A DNA stretch of 34,431 nt from CAUVKI01 sp963552605 (GCA_963552605.1 CAUVKI010000019.1:1-34431), one strand, 5' to 3'; counted from the first letter of the stretch, positions 25,414 through 33,630 are shown. The notes: generated by a model from the sequence alone, not told the origin. Program-made: numbers and translations.

Positions 25414-25788
25414 ATGAAGATAAAAAAAACACTTTGGCTTGTTTTGGGATTTATAGCTTTGGGATTTGGGGCGTTGGGAGCTGTCCTGCCCTTTATCCCC
25501 TCATTCCCTTTTTTACTTTTGGCGGCTTGGGCGTTCGGAAGAAGCTCCGAAAGACTTGAGCGTTGGTTTAAAGGCACAAAACTTTATAAAAAAAATTTGG
25601 AAAGCTTCACCAGAAAAGAGGGTATGTCGATAAAAACCAAAGCGAAGCTGATACTCACCGTAACTTTGCTTATAGGTTTCGGATTTTTTATGATGAGAAG
25701 AGTTCCCATAGGAAGAATTGTGCTTGCCACAGTATGGATTATTCATATAGTTTATTTCGGGCTATTTGTAAAGACCAAAAAAAATTAA
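25414..25788 (+). CDS. YbaN/DUF454-family small inner-membrane protein
   Basis: 124 residues. An N-terminal double hydrophobic segment (LWLVLGFIALGFGALGAVLP, then FPFLLLAAWAFGRSSERLERW) is followed by a basic loop and two further helices near 72-90 and 98-118. The motif G-x-LP-x-IP-x-FPFLLLAAW-F-R-S is the hallmark of DUF454. The family has no firmly known function. AGGAG precedes the ATG, which lies 8 nt after the CydC-like gene, so it belongs to that operon and may assist the transporter. Confidence 0.9.
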   Translation: MKIKKTLWLVLGFIALGFGALGAVLPFIPSFPFLLLAAWAFGRSSERLERWFKGTKLYKKNLESFTRKEGMSIKTKAKLILTVTLLIGFGFFMMRRVPIGRIVLATVWIIHIVYFGLFVKTKKN

Positions 25789-25789
25789 T

Positions 25790-25817
25790 AGGGCAGTCTG
25801 CTATGGCTGTCTTTTTT
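25790..25817 (+). terminator. Terminator of the ABC pair 2-DUF454 operon
   Basis: GGGCAGTC (25791-25798) can pair with GGCTGTCT-side bases 25805-25812 (8 bp including G-U pairs, 6-nt loop), followed by a T run (25812-25817). Confidence 0.7.
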
Positions 25818-25835
25818 ATTTTGAGCGGAAACGAT

Positions 25836-25892
25836 TTATATGCCTAAAAATTGACATTAACGACTTGTATCAAAAAGACTTTTGGCATATAA
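25836..25892. repeat. Spaced inverted repeat overlapping the glpX promoter
   Basis: TTATATGCC (25836-25844) is the exact inverse of GGCATATAA (25884-25892). Including the neighbouring AAAA/TTTT the arms match over 13 positions with one bulged base. The right arm covers the -10 box and the left arm lies upstream of the -35 box, so it would not be transcribed and is better read as paired protein-binding sites. Confidence 0.55.
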
Positions 25893-25893
25893 T
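25865..25893 (+). promoter_or_regulatory. Promoter of the glpX-rho operon
   Basis: TTGTAT (25865-25870), 17-nt spacer, perfect TATAAT (25888-25893). A TTGACA at 25851-25856 is too far from this -10 to serve it. Confidence 0.75.
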
Positions 25894-25925
25894 GACTTTC
25901 GATGTAAAAGGAACGGAGGAAGATT

Positions 25926-26900
25926 ATGAATAGAAACTTGGCATTAAATTTGGCGAGAGTGACGGAAGCCGCCGCATTGCAGTCCGCACATTTTTTGGGA
26001 AGAGGAGATAAAAATGCCGCAGACGGCGCAGCGGTTGACGGAATGAGAAGAATGTTTGACACTTTGGATATTGAGGGAACCGTTGTTATAGGTGAGGGAG
26101 AGATTGACGAAGCACCTATGCTTTACATAGGAGAACAGATAGGCAAAAAGACGGAAGATTCCGTAAAAGTTGATATTGCCGTAGATCCTTTGGACGGCAC
26201 GACTTCTCTTTCAAAGGGTATGGCAAATGCCATAGCTGTGGTTGCAATCGCACCTCAGGGTGCTTTCCTTCACGCTCCCGATACCTATATGGAAAAACTT
26301 GCAGTAGGACCTGCCTGCAAGGGAAAGGTGGATATTTGCTTGCCGATAAGCGAAAACTTAAAGCGTGCGGCAGAGGCTTTAGGAAAACCTCTGTCCGACA
26401 TAACGGTATCCGTACTAGATAGAGATCGTCATAAAGAACTTATTTCGGAGATAAGGAGTACGGGCTCAAGGATTAAGCTTATTTCCGACGGAGATGTCTT
26501 GGCTGCAATTGAGACTTGCTTTGAGCAGTCGGGTGTGGACATAATGGCGGGTATAGGAGGAGCTCCCGAGGGAGTGCTTGCGGCGGCAGCCCTTAAATGT
26601 CTGGGCGGAGATTTTCAGGGAAGGCTCAAACCTTTCACGGAGGAGCAGAAAAAACGTGCACTAGATATGGGTGGAGATCTTCAAAAGGTTTATATGTTGG
26701 ACGATTTGGTGAAATCCGATGAGGTGCTTTTTGCCGCAACCGGCGTAACCAGCGGAGAACTTCTGAAAGGAGTTGTGTACGGAAAGAATAACACTGCGAC
26801 CACACAGACCTTGGTTCTAAGAAATGAAAGCGGAACTATAAGGTTTATTGATGCCGTGCATAGATTGGATAAAAAACCGGGGTATGCAAAGTGGATGTAA
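25926..26900 (+). CDS. glpX: Fructose-1,6-bisphosphatase class II (GlpX)
   Basis: Hydrolyses fructose 1,6-bisphosphate to fructose 6-phosphate in gluconeogenesis. The 324 residues have the class II metal and substrate motifs: GRGDKNAADGAAVDGMR near 26-42, VIGEGEIDEAPMLYIGE near 54-70, DPLDGTTSLSKG near 86-97 and GIGGAPEGVLAAAAL near 210-224. The length fits GlpX (320-340). GGAGG lies 6 nt before the ATG and a good promoter precedes it. It overlaps the rho start by 10 nt if the GTG start of rho is used. Confidence 0.97.
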   Translation: MNRNLALNLARVTEAAALQSAHFLGRGDKNAADGAAVDGMRRMFDTLDIEGTVVIGEGEIDEAPMLYIGEQIGKKTEDSVKVDIAVDPLDGTTSLSKGMANAIAVVAIAPQGAFLHAPDTYMEKLAVGPACKGKVDICLPISENLKRAAEALGKPLSDITVSVLDRDRHKELISEIRSTGSRIKLISDGDVLAAIETCFEQSGVDIMAGIGGAPEGVLAAAALKCLGGDFQGRLKPFTEEQKKRALDMGGDLQKVYMLDDLVKSDEVLFAATGVTSGELLKGVVYGKNNTATTQTLVLRNESGTIRFIDAVHRLDKKPGYAKWM

Positions 26901-28228
26901 AAAAAGATTTGACGGGACTTGATTTTAAGCTTATGAAAGTTGCAGAGCTCAGAGAGATAGGAAAGGCTCTGGGATTTAAATATATTCAGCAGTATAATAA
27001 AGAGGATCTGATAGAAGAACTGGAAAAAAAACAGCTTGAACAATCCAAATCCGAATGTAAAGAGGTTGAGCAGCCCAAATCCGAATACAAGGAAGCTGAA
27101 GAAAGACCTCAGACGGGTTCGGGTTATACCTTTATCAAAGGTGTAATTGAAATCTTTCAGGACGGATACGGATTTTTGCGTGTAGAAAATTATATTCCCG
27201 GTGATAAGGACGCATATGTATCCCCCTCTCAAATTCGCCGCTTCAGAATGAAAACGGGGGACGAGATAGAGGGGTATGCCCGTGAGGCTAATCACGGAGA
27301 GAGATATAAAGGACTTATCCGGGTTGAGAAAATTAACGGCAAAGACCCCGAATACAACCGGATACGAAAACCCTTTGAGGATTTGACGGCGGTTTACCCG
27401 AACAAAAGATTGCGTCTTGAAAACGGAAAAACCGAATTTGCAATGCGTATGCTTGACTTTATCGCCCCTCTTGGAAAAGGACAGCGGGCGATGATAGTTT
27501 CTCCCCCAAAGGCAGGAAAGACAACACTTCTTAAGATGATTGCAAAAGCCATAGAAACCAACCATCCCGACATCAAGCTCATAGTTCTTTTAATTGACGA
27601 GCGCCCGGAGGAAGTGTCGGACATAAAAAAATCAATCAAGGGGGAGGTAGTCTATTCGACCTTTGACGAGGTTCCGGAAAATCATATAAAGATATCCGAG
27701 CTGGTGATCGAGCGTGCAAAAAGACTTGTGGAAGCAAATCAGGATGTGGTAATCCTCTTGGACTCGCTCACAAGACTTGCCAGAGCTTATAACAATGTTA
27801 TTCCGCCATCAGGACGCACTCTTTCGGGAGGACTGGACGCTGCAAGTTTTTACCAGCCGAAGAAATTTTTCGGAGCTGCGAGAAATATGCAGGAGGGCGG
27901 AAGTCTAACGGTGCTCGCTACGGCTTTGGTGGATACGGGAAGTCGAATGGACGATGTGATATTTGAAGAATTTAAGGGTACGGGAAATATGGAGATACAC
28001 TTAAGCCGAGATCTTTCGGAAAAGAGAATATTCCCCGCAATCGACATCTATAAATCGGGAACCAGAAAAGAAGAACTCCTTTTAGAGCAGGATGAATTGG
28101 AAGCCGTATGGCGTTTCAGAAACGCAATGCGCCGTAAGCCTAGCGAAGAACTCGCCGAGGAGTTTATTTCGGCATTGGTTAAAACGAATTCAAATATGGA
28201 GCTTATAAAATTTTTAAGTTCCCTTTAA
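26891..28228 (+). CDS. rho: Transcription termination factor Rho
   Basis: Hexameric RNA helicase that ends transcription. The 445 residues comprise the Rho N-terminal helix domain (VAELREIGKALGFKYIQQY near 17-35), a short charged insert with a repeated KSE-K-E motif (~52-72), a cold-shock RNA-binding domain (GVIEIFQDGYGFLRVE near 85-100), Walker A SPPKAGKTTLLK near 204, Walker B VVILLDSLTRLARAYN near 287 and SGRTLSGGLDAA plus EEFKGTGNMEIHL in the secondary-channel region. All ATPase residues look intact. The GTG start at 26891 overlaps glpX; an ATG at 26933 would remove 14 residues but neither has a strong Shine-Dalgarno. rpmE, often next to rho, is absent. Confidence 0.97.
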   Translation: MDVKKDLTGLDFKLMKVAELREIGKALGFKYIQQYNKEDLIEELEKKQLEQSKSECKEVEQPKSEYKEAEERPQTGSGYTFIKGVIEIFQDGYGFLRVENYIPGDKDAYVSPSQIRRFRMKTGDEIEGYAREANHGERYKGLIRVEKINGKDPEYNRIRKPFEDLTAVYPNKRLRLENGKTEFAMRMLDFIAPLGKGQRAMIVSPPKAGKTTLLKMIAKAIETNHPDIKLIVLLIDERPEEVSDIKKSIKGEVVYSTFDEVPENHIKISELVIERAKRLVEANQDVVILLDSLTRLARAYNNVIPPSGRTLSGGLDAASFYQPKKFFGAARNMQEGGSLTVLATALVDTGSRMDDVIFEEFKGTGNMEIHLSRDLSEKRIFPAIDIYKSGTRKEELLLEQDELEAVWRFRNAMRRKPSEELAEEFISALVKTNSNMELIKFLSSL

Positions 28229-28270
28229 AGTTGGGATGTTTTTTGTGAGACAGGAAAGGAGGTATTTGAG

Positions 28271-28300
28271 ATGAAAAGGAAAGGTGAATATCTTGGATAA
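28271..28300 (+). CDS. Possible 9-aa leader peptide before a small protein gene
   Basis: A near-ideal ribosome-binding site, GAAAGGAGG, lies 7 nt before ATG and a nine-codon frame (MKRKGEYLG, then TAA). The stop lies 4 nt before the ATG of the small gene at 28305, which itself lacks a good site. This may deliver ribosomes to the next start by coupling, or the site may directly serve a GTG start at 28284. Confidence 0.35.
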   Translation: MKRKGEYLG

Positions 28301-28304
28301 GATT

Positions 28305-28478
28305 ATGATAAGCGAAATGGCTAAAAGCGATATGCTTTTGCTGCTTGAAGCTTTGGATTACACCGCAGAACAAACAAAAATAAAGGCTTATTCTCAGCTT
28401 AGAGATAATATATTGGACGAATTGTCCAATATCACGGGGCTACCGAGAGAAAAGGTTCCCGATTTTTTGGAAACCTAA
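28305..28478 (+). CDS. Small acidic helical protein of unknown function (57 aa)
   Basis: The 57-residue product begins MISEMAKSDMLLLLEAL and ends GLPREKVPDFLET. It is acidic, predicted mostly helical, and has no signal peptide or membrane span; the short TGLPREKVPDFLE tail looks like a small folded helix-turn-helix end. I do not recognise the family. It lies between rho and a heterodimeric ABC exporter on the same strand with gaps under 80 nt. In-frame GTG (28284) and TTG (28293) would lengthen it to 64 or 61 residues. The ATG is favoured by its position just after the leader frame's stop, but the choice is uncertain. Confidence 0.6.
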   Translation: MISEMAKSDMLLLLEALDYTAEQTKIKAYSQLRDNILDELSNITGLPREKVPDFLET

Positions 28479-28509
28479 GTTAAGCTTGAGAACAGCCGAA
28501 GGAGGAATT

Positions 28510-30288
28510 ATGCAGACAGTTAAGAAACTTTGGAACTGGATGCGGGGATATAGGTTGTTCTTTTTTATTGCCATTTTTTCGGCATTATTTTCGCAGCTCT
28601 TTGTATCTCTCGCACCGCAAATTATAAAAATTGCAATAGACGGAGTGATTTTGAACAAGCCCTTGAATAAAACTTCATCGCTTTTGATTGAATTGCTCGG
28701 AGGCAAAAACTTTCTGAGAGAAAAACTTTGGATTTTGGGTTCGGTTTTTTTACTCACCTATGTGCTAAGATGCGTTTTTACTTTCGGAAGAACATATTTT
28801 TCAAGCTATTCGTGCGAAGGTACAATAAAAAAAATAAAAGATAAGATGTATGACAGAATTCAAAGAATGCCATATTCTTATCAGCAAAAAACGGAAACCG
28901 GGGATTTAATCCAACGCTGCACCTCGGATACCGATACGGTTAGGCGTCTTTTTGCAGATCAATTTCCCGAGCTTGTGACCACTTTCTTTTTGATGATTTT
29001 CGTAGGGGTTCAGATGTTCTCGATGGATTTGAGAATGTCTTTGATAAGTATTTCGGTTTTCGTATTCGTAATAGCAGCTTCCTTTTTCTTTTTTAACAAG
29101 ATAGGCGATGCCTTCGGGAAATACGACGAACAGGAAGCCAAATTGACCGTAAAACTTCAGGAAGCGTTGACAGCTGTGAGAGTGATAAAAGCTTTCGGCA
29201 CCGAAAGAAGAGAAATAAATAAATTCAATGCGGAGAACGAGAAACTTAAGAACTGCGATTGGGATATTATGAAGTTATTCATCGCCTTTTGGACCTTTAT
29301 GGATACCTTTTTCTATATGCAGCTTTGTGCAGTTTTGGTCAGCGGAACTTATTTTTGCATAAGAGATGAAATAACCGTGGGAACTTTTATAGCATTCATA
29401 TCGTATGTAAATTCTCTTTATTTTCCGGTGATACAGCTTGGAAGAAATCTTTCGGAGTCGGGGAAAGCTTTTGTATCCGTTGACAGAATTTCCGAAGTGC
29501 TTGAAAAGGAAAACGAAGAATTATTCCCCACCGGAATTAAAAACGAAATCAAAGGCTCAATAACCTTTGAAAATGTTTCTTTGAGATATGAAAACGGAGA
29601 AAAAAACGTGCTTGAGGGAGTATCTTTCGAAATAGACAAAGGAAAAACCCTTGCAATAATCGGTCCCACGGGCTCCGGAAAGTCCTCATTGGTGCAGCTT
29701 TTGCCAAGGCTTTATGAGTATGATAAAGGTTCGATAAAAATAGACGGAGTCGAATTGAAAGATATAGATAAAGGTTGGATTAGAAAAAATATAGGCTTGA
29801 TTTTGCAGGAGCCTTTTTTATTTCAAAAAACCGCAAAAGAAAATATTTTGGCGGCGGTCTCGGAGAAAGACGAAAAGCTTTTGATTGAAGTTTCAAAAAA
29901 GGCGGCTATCCATGATGACATTAAAAGATTTTCAAAGGGATATGATACTCTCATAGGAGAGAAAGGCGTTTCTCTTTCGGGAGGACAAAGGCAGAGAATG
30001 GCAATCGCAAGAATGCTTGCCCTTGACACCGGAATAATAATATTCGACGACTCTCTTTCAGCCGTTGATACCGAAACGGATTTGGCCATTCGCAAAGCTT
30101 TATTCACAAAGAACAACAAAAAAACTTTGGTAATCATTTCCCACAGAATTTCCACCGTAAAGGACGCCGATTTGATTGTTGTTCTCGAGAAAGGAAAGGT
30201 CACCGAAAAGGGAAATCATAAAACTCTGATTGAAAAAGGCGGATTGTATAAGCGTCTTTATGACATACAGAGTGCCGAGGAGGTGTAG
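28510..30288 (+). CDS. Heterodimeric ABC exporter subunit with degenerate ATP site (BmrC/YheI-like)
   Basis: 592 residues: six transmembrane helices (~15-310) with the coupling segment FGRTYFSSYSCEGTIKKIKD, and an ATPase domain. Walker A GPTGSGKSS near 388 and signature LSGGQRQR near 488 are normal. Walker B reads IIIFDDSLSAVD, with Asp in place of the catalytic Glu, as in the BmrC, TM287 and YheI subunits of asymmetric exporters. AAGGAGG sits 5 nt before the ATG. The next gene starts 2 nt after this stop. Substrates of the family are drugs and lipids; the substrate here is unknown. Confidence 0.92.
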   Translation: MQTVKKLWNWMRGYRLFFFIAIFSALFSQLFVSLAPQIIKIAIDGVILNKPLNKTSSLLIELLGGKNFLREKLWILGSVFLLTYVLRCVFTFGRTYFSSYSCEGTIKKIKDKMYDRIQRMPYSYQQKTETGDLIQRCTSDTDTVRRLFADQFPELVTTFFLMIFVGVQMFSMDLRMSLISISVFVFVIAASFFFFNKIGDAFGKYDEQEAKLTVKLQEALTAVRVIKAFGTERREINKFNAENEKLKNCDWDIMKLFIAFWTFMDTFFYMQLCAVLVSGTYFCIRDEITVGTFIAFISYVNSLYFPVIQLGRNLSESGKAFVSVDRISEVLEKENEELFPTGIKNEIKGSITFENVSLRYENGEKNVLEGVSFEIDKGKTLAIIGPTGSGKSSLVQLLPRLYEYDKGSIKIDGVELKDIDKGWIRKNIGLILQEPFLFQKTAKENILAAVSEKDEKLLIEVSKKAAIHDDIKRFSKGYDTLIGEKGVSLSGGQRQRMAIARMLALDTGIIIFDDSLSAVDTETDLAIRKALFTKNNKKTLVIISHRISTVKDADLIVVLEKGKVTEKGNHKTLIEKGGLYKRLYDIQSAEEV

Positions 30289-30290
30289 CT

Positions 30291-32099
30291 ATGGAAGAAA
30301 AAACCTATCAGAATTTGGATTTTAAGATTTGGAAAAGCATCTTGCTTTTCTTAAAGCCTTACAGAAAAATCATTATTGTAATTCTCACTTTGAATACACT
30401 AATAGGAATATCGGAAACTCTCTTTCCTCTTTTTTCCAAATATGCCTTGGATAATATGGTGGTGAAAAAAAGTCTTTCGGAGCTTCCCCGCTTTCTGTTT
30501 TTTTATATGCTGCTGCTTTTATTTTCAATCGGAACAAGGCTTGTCTATATGTATATAGCCGGCAAGATGGAAATAGATATCCGCGCCGGTATAAGCGGAA
30601 AATGCTTTGAAAATCTTCAAAGACTTTCTTTTTCCTATTATGACAGAACTCCGGTAGGGTGGATTATAGCGAGGGTGGGGCGAGACAGTACCCAATTTTC
30701 TCAGATAATAAGCTGGGCGTTTTTGGACATTGCATACGGTTCGGCACTGTTGATTTCATATGCGGCTGCAATGTTTTCTCTTAATTGGAAACTTGCGCTT
30801 TTATCTTCTGTAGTCGTGCCGATTATCGCTTGGATAAGTATTAAGTTTCATAAAAAAATGATTGCAATACAAAGAGAAGTGAAAAATGCAAATTCCGACA
30901 TAACCGCAGCGTATAACGAGGATATACAAGGGGCAAAAACCACAAAAACCCTTGTGCTGGAGGAGAGCAACTACGAAGATTTTATGAAACTCACCGAAAG
31001 ATATAGAAAAAAAAGTCTAAACTCCGCACTTCTAAGCTCTCTCTATCTTCCGGCACTCATTGCTTTGGGATCAATAGCCACCGCTTTGGTATTCTCCAAG
31101 GGGAGTTCTATGGTTTCGGTCGGCGCTCTCACCGTCGGAACTTTTTCCGCAATGGTGACTTATTCCTTGCAGTTTTATGAGCCCGTAAGAATGGTAGGAG
31201 GACTTTTTTCGGATCTTTTGAGCGCACAGGCTTCGGCGGAGAGAATTTTTTCTCTTATGGAAGAAAAGTCCGATATAAAAGACTCGCCCGAAATCATAGA
31301 AAAATATGGCGACTCCTTTGATTTAAGGAGAGATGAGCTTTCGGAGATTAAGGGAGATGTGGAATTTAGAAATGTGTCTTTCTACTACAACAAGGAAGAA
31401 CCCGTTCTGGATAATTTCTCACTCAAAGTCAAGGCGGGAGAAACCATAGCCCTCGTCGGGGAAACGGGATCGGGAAAATCTACCATAATAAATCTATTCT
31501 CAAGATTTTACGAGCCGGTTGAGGGAGAGATTTTAATTGACGGGATTGACTACCGCAATATGCCCATAGCTTGGGTTCACAAAAACTTGGGATATGTACT
31601 TCAATCCCCCGAACTTTTCAGCGGAAGTATTTATGAAAACATTGCCTACGGTGCGGACAATCCTCCTCTTGAAAAGGTCAGAGAAGCGGCAAGACTTGTA
31701 GATGCGGACGGCTTTATAATGGAAACCGAAAAGGGATATGATACGGAAGTGGGAGAGGGTGGAAATCGTCTTTCAGTGGGACAAAAGCAGCTTATCTCAT
31801 TTGCCAGAGCACTCATCTCAAATCCGAAGCTCATCGTGCTCGACGAAGCGACAAGCTCCGTCGATACTGAAACCGAGAAAAAAATTCAAACCGCGGTGGA
31901 AGAAATATTAAAGGGAAGAACCTCATTCGTGGTTGCGCATAGACTCTCCACCATTCGCAACGCCTCAAAAATATTGGTGATACATCGGGGAAAGATTGTG
32001 GAACAGGGAAATCATTCGGAGCTTATGGCAAAGAAAGGTCGCTACTATGACCTTTACAGAAAACAGTTTATAGAAGAACGGGAAAGGAATTGGGCTTAG
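30291..32099 (+). CDS. Heterodimeric ABC exporter subunit with active ATP site (BmrD/YheH-like)
   Basis: 602-residue partner. The membrane domain (~20-320) includes RLSFSYYDRTPVGWIIARVG, the typical coupling-helix region, and the longer linker before the ATPase. Walker A GETGSGKST near 388 is normal, Walker B LIVLDEATSSVD has the catalytic Glu and the signature reads LSVGQKQL in place of LSGGQ. This Glu/variant-signature arrangement complements the Asp/LSGGQ subunit, so one composite ATP site should be hydrolytic and the other weak, as in BmrCD. GAGGTG precedes the ATG. cobJ follows after 11 nt. Confidence 0.93.
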   Translation: MEEKTYQNLDFKIWKSILLFLKPYRKIIIVILTLNTLIGISETLFPLFSKYALDNMVVKKSLSELPRFLFFYMLLLLFSIGTRLVYMYIAGKMEIDIRAGISGKCFENLQRLSFSYYDRTPVGWIIARVGRDSTQFSQIISWAFLDIAYGSALLISYAAAMFSLNWKLALLSSVVVPIIAWISIKFHKKMIAIQREVKNANSDITAAYNEDIQGAKTTKTLVLEESNYEDFMKLTERYRKKSLNSALLSSLYLPALIALGSIATALVFSKGSSMVSVGALTVGTFSAMVTYSLQFYEPVRMVGGLFSDLLSAQASAERIFSLMEEKSDIKDSPEIIEKYGDSFDLRRDELSEIKGDVEFRNVSFYYNKEEPVLDNFSLKVKAGETIALVGETGSGKSTIINLFSRFYEPVEGEILIDGIDYRNMPIAWVHKNLGYVLQSPELFSGSIYENIAYGADNPPLEKVREAARLVDADGFIMETEKGYDTEVGEGGNRLSVGQKQLISFARALISNPKLIVLDEATSSVDTETEKKIQTAVEEILKGRTSFVVAHRLSTIRNASKILVIHRGKIVEQGNHSELMAKKGRYYDLYRKQFIEERERNWA

Positions 32100-32110
32100 A
32101 GGGGGAGAAG

Positions 32111-32836
32111 ATGAAAAAGTTATATGCTGTGGGCATAGGTCCGGGAGATGTTTCACACTTGACAAAAAAAGCCAAGGAGGCGATTTTTGAGAGCGAAGTA
32201 ATCTGCGGATATCCCAAATATTTAAAGAACATAGAATCGCTCCTTGAGGGCAAGGAAATTTATGAAAGCAAAATGACGAAAGAAGTCGAAAGATGCAAAA
32301 AAGCCATAGAATTTGCCGAGAGCGGAAAGACTACATCTATCGTCTCTTCGGGAGATTCGGGAATTTACGGAATGGCGGGGCTTGTTCTTGAGCTTTCGAA
32401 AAATTCCGATATAGAGATTGAGGTCGTGCCGGGGATAACGAGTGCAATTTCCGCAGCAGCGGAGCTTGGTGCTCCGCTTATGCACGATTTCTGTCTGATA
32501 AGTCTTTCGGATATACTCACCCCAAAAAAGAAAATAGAAGAAAGACTTAAAGCTGCAGGAAGCTCCGACTTTGTCATTGCACTCTATAATCCGAAATCAA
32601 AACATCGCCCCGATGCACTTAATGAAGCAATGGAAATTCTAAAAAACTACAAAAAAGAAAATACTCCGGTCGGAATAGTGCGCCATTCGGGAACTGAAAA
32701 AGCCGAGATAAGCACTATGCTATTGAAAGATTTCACCGACGAGAATTGCGATATGCACACCGTCATAATTGTCGGAAATGAAGACACGGTTTTGGAAAGG
32801 GGAAAAATGATAACCCCCAGAGGTTATAAAAAATGA
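32111..32836 (+). CDS. cobJ: Precorrin-3B C17-methyltransferase
   Basis: SAM-dependent ring-contraction methyltransferase of corrin synthesis (anaerobic counterpart CbiH). The 241 residues have the tetrapyrrole methylase motifs: AVGIGPGDVSHLTKKAKEA at the start, VSSGDSGIYGMAGLVLEL near 77-94, VVPGITSAISAAAELGAPLM near 103-122, ALYNPKSKHRPDAL near 155-168 and VGIVRHSGTE near 186-195. ATG at 32111 follows GAGGGGGAG by 3-4 nt; an in-frame TTG 21 nt upstream overlaps the exporter gene. Its stop overlaps the cobK start as ATGA. Confidence 0.95.
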   Translation: MKKLYAVGIGPGDVSHLTKKAKEAIFESEVICGYPKYLKNIESLLEGKEIYESKMTKEVERCKKAIEFAESGKTTSIVSSGDSGIYGMAGLVLELSKNSDIEIEVVPGITSAISAAAELGAPLMHDFCLISLSDILTPKKKIEERLKAAGSSDFVIALYNPKSKHRPDALNEAMEILKNYKKENTPVGIVRHSGTEKAEISTMLLKDFTDENCDMHTVIIVGNEDTVLERGKMITPRGYKK

Positions 32837-33573
32837 TTTGGATAATAGGAGGAACGACAGAGGCGAGAATTGTCGAAGAAAGATTAAACGGGCCTTATGA
32901 CTTTATAATTACGGTTGCGACGGAGGAGGGAAAGGAGTTTCTAAACACAGAAAATGTGCATATCGGAAGACTTGACGAGACGGAAATGGAAACTTTCATA
33001 AGAGATAACAAAATAGACATCATTCTTGACTGCTCCCACCCCTATGCGGAAATAGTTTCAAAAAATGCAAAGTCCGTCGCAAAAAAACTCGGCATATCCT
33101 ACTTGAGAGTGAAAAGATCTAAAGTGAATGTAGATTCCTCCTGCGAATTGTTTTCAAGTCTGTCTTCACTTACTGAGAGATTAAAAGAGCTTAGGGGTAC
33201 TTTTTTGATTACACTGGGGAGCAAAAATGTTCCCAACTTGGTAAAGGTGAGAGGAAACAATCGCTTCATATTCAGAGTGCTTCCCACTGTGGAATCGGTG
33301 GGACTTCTTAATAAGCACGAAGTTCCTATGAGAGATATAATAGCCCAACTCGGTCCTTTTTCAAAGGAACAAAATCTCATAACAATAAGAGAAAATTCTG
33401 TGGATTATCTTATAACAAAGGAGTCGGGAAAGCTCGGAGGGGCGGATGCGAAACTTGAAGCCGCAAAAGAAGCTGATATAAAAGTGTTGCTGCTTGAGAG
33501 AGAGGACGAAGAGGGAGACACGATTGAGAATTTGATTCTTAAGATAGAAAGCTATTATTCAAAAAATTTTTAA
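32833..33573 (+). CDS. cobK: Precorrin-6A reductase (CobK/CbiJ)
   Basis: NAD(P)H-dependent reductase of corrin synthesis. The 246 residues start with the nucleotide-binding IIGGTTEARIVEERL, followed by DCSHPYAEIVSKNA near 57-70 (family motif), YLRVKR and the C-terminal GPFSKEQNLITIRENSVDYL and ITKESGKLGGADAKLEAAKE, all typical of CobK/CbiJ. It is translationally coupled to cobJ by ATGA. The rest of the corrin pathway is outside the window. A strong terminator follows after 13 nt. Confidence 0.93.
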   Translation: MIWIIGGTTEARIVEERLNGPYDFIITVATEEGKEFLNTENVHIGRLDETEMETFIRDNKIDIILDCSHPYAEIVSKNAKSVAKKLGISYLRVKRSKVNVDSSCELFSSLSSLTERLKELRGTFLITLGSKNVPNLVKVRGNNRFIFRVLPTVESVGLLNKHEVPMRDIIAQLGPFSKEQNLITIRENSVDYLITKESGKLGGADAKLEAAKEADIKVLLLEREDEEGDTIENLILKIESYYSKNF

Positions 33574-33586
33574 TGCTGCTTTTACA

Positions 33587-33630
33587 AATGGCAGGAGCTT
33601 AATTTTATTTAAAGCTTCCGCCATTTTTTT
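33587..33630 (+). terminator. Terminator of the glpX-cobK series
   Basis: AATGGCAGGAGCTT (33587-33600) pairs with AAGCTTCCGCCATT (33612-33625), a 14-bp stem with one mismatch and one G-U pair, followed by T7 (33624-33630). Confidence 0.88.

Noticed and set aside
25851..25893. TTGACA plus TATAAT as the glpX promoter
   Set aside because: The spacing is 31 nt; TTGTAT at 25865 gives the right 17-nt spacing.
26690..27565. A 291-codon minus-strand frame across glpX and rho
   Set aside because: It is antisense to two strongly conserved genes and its translation has no coherent family features.
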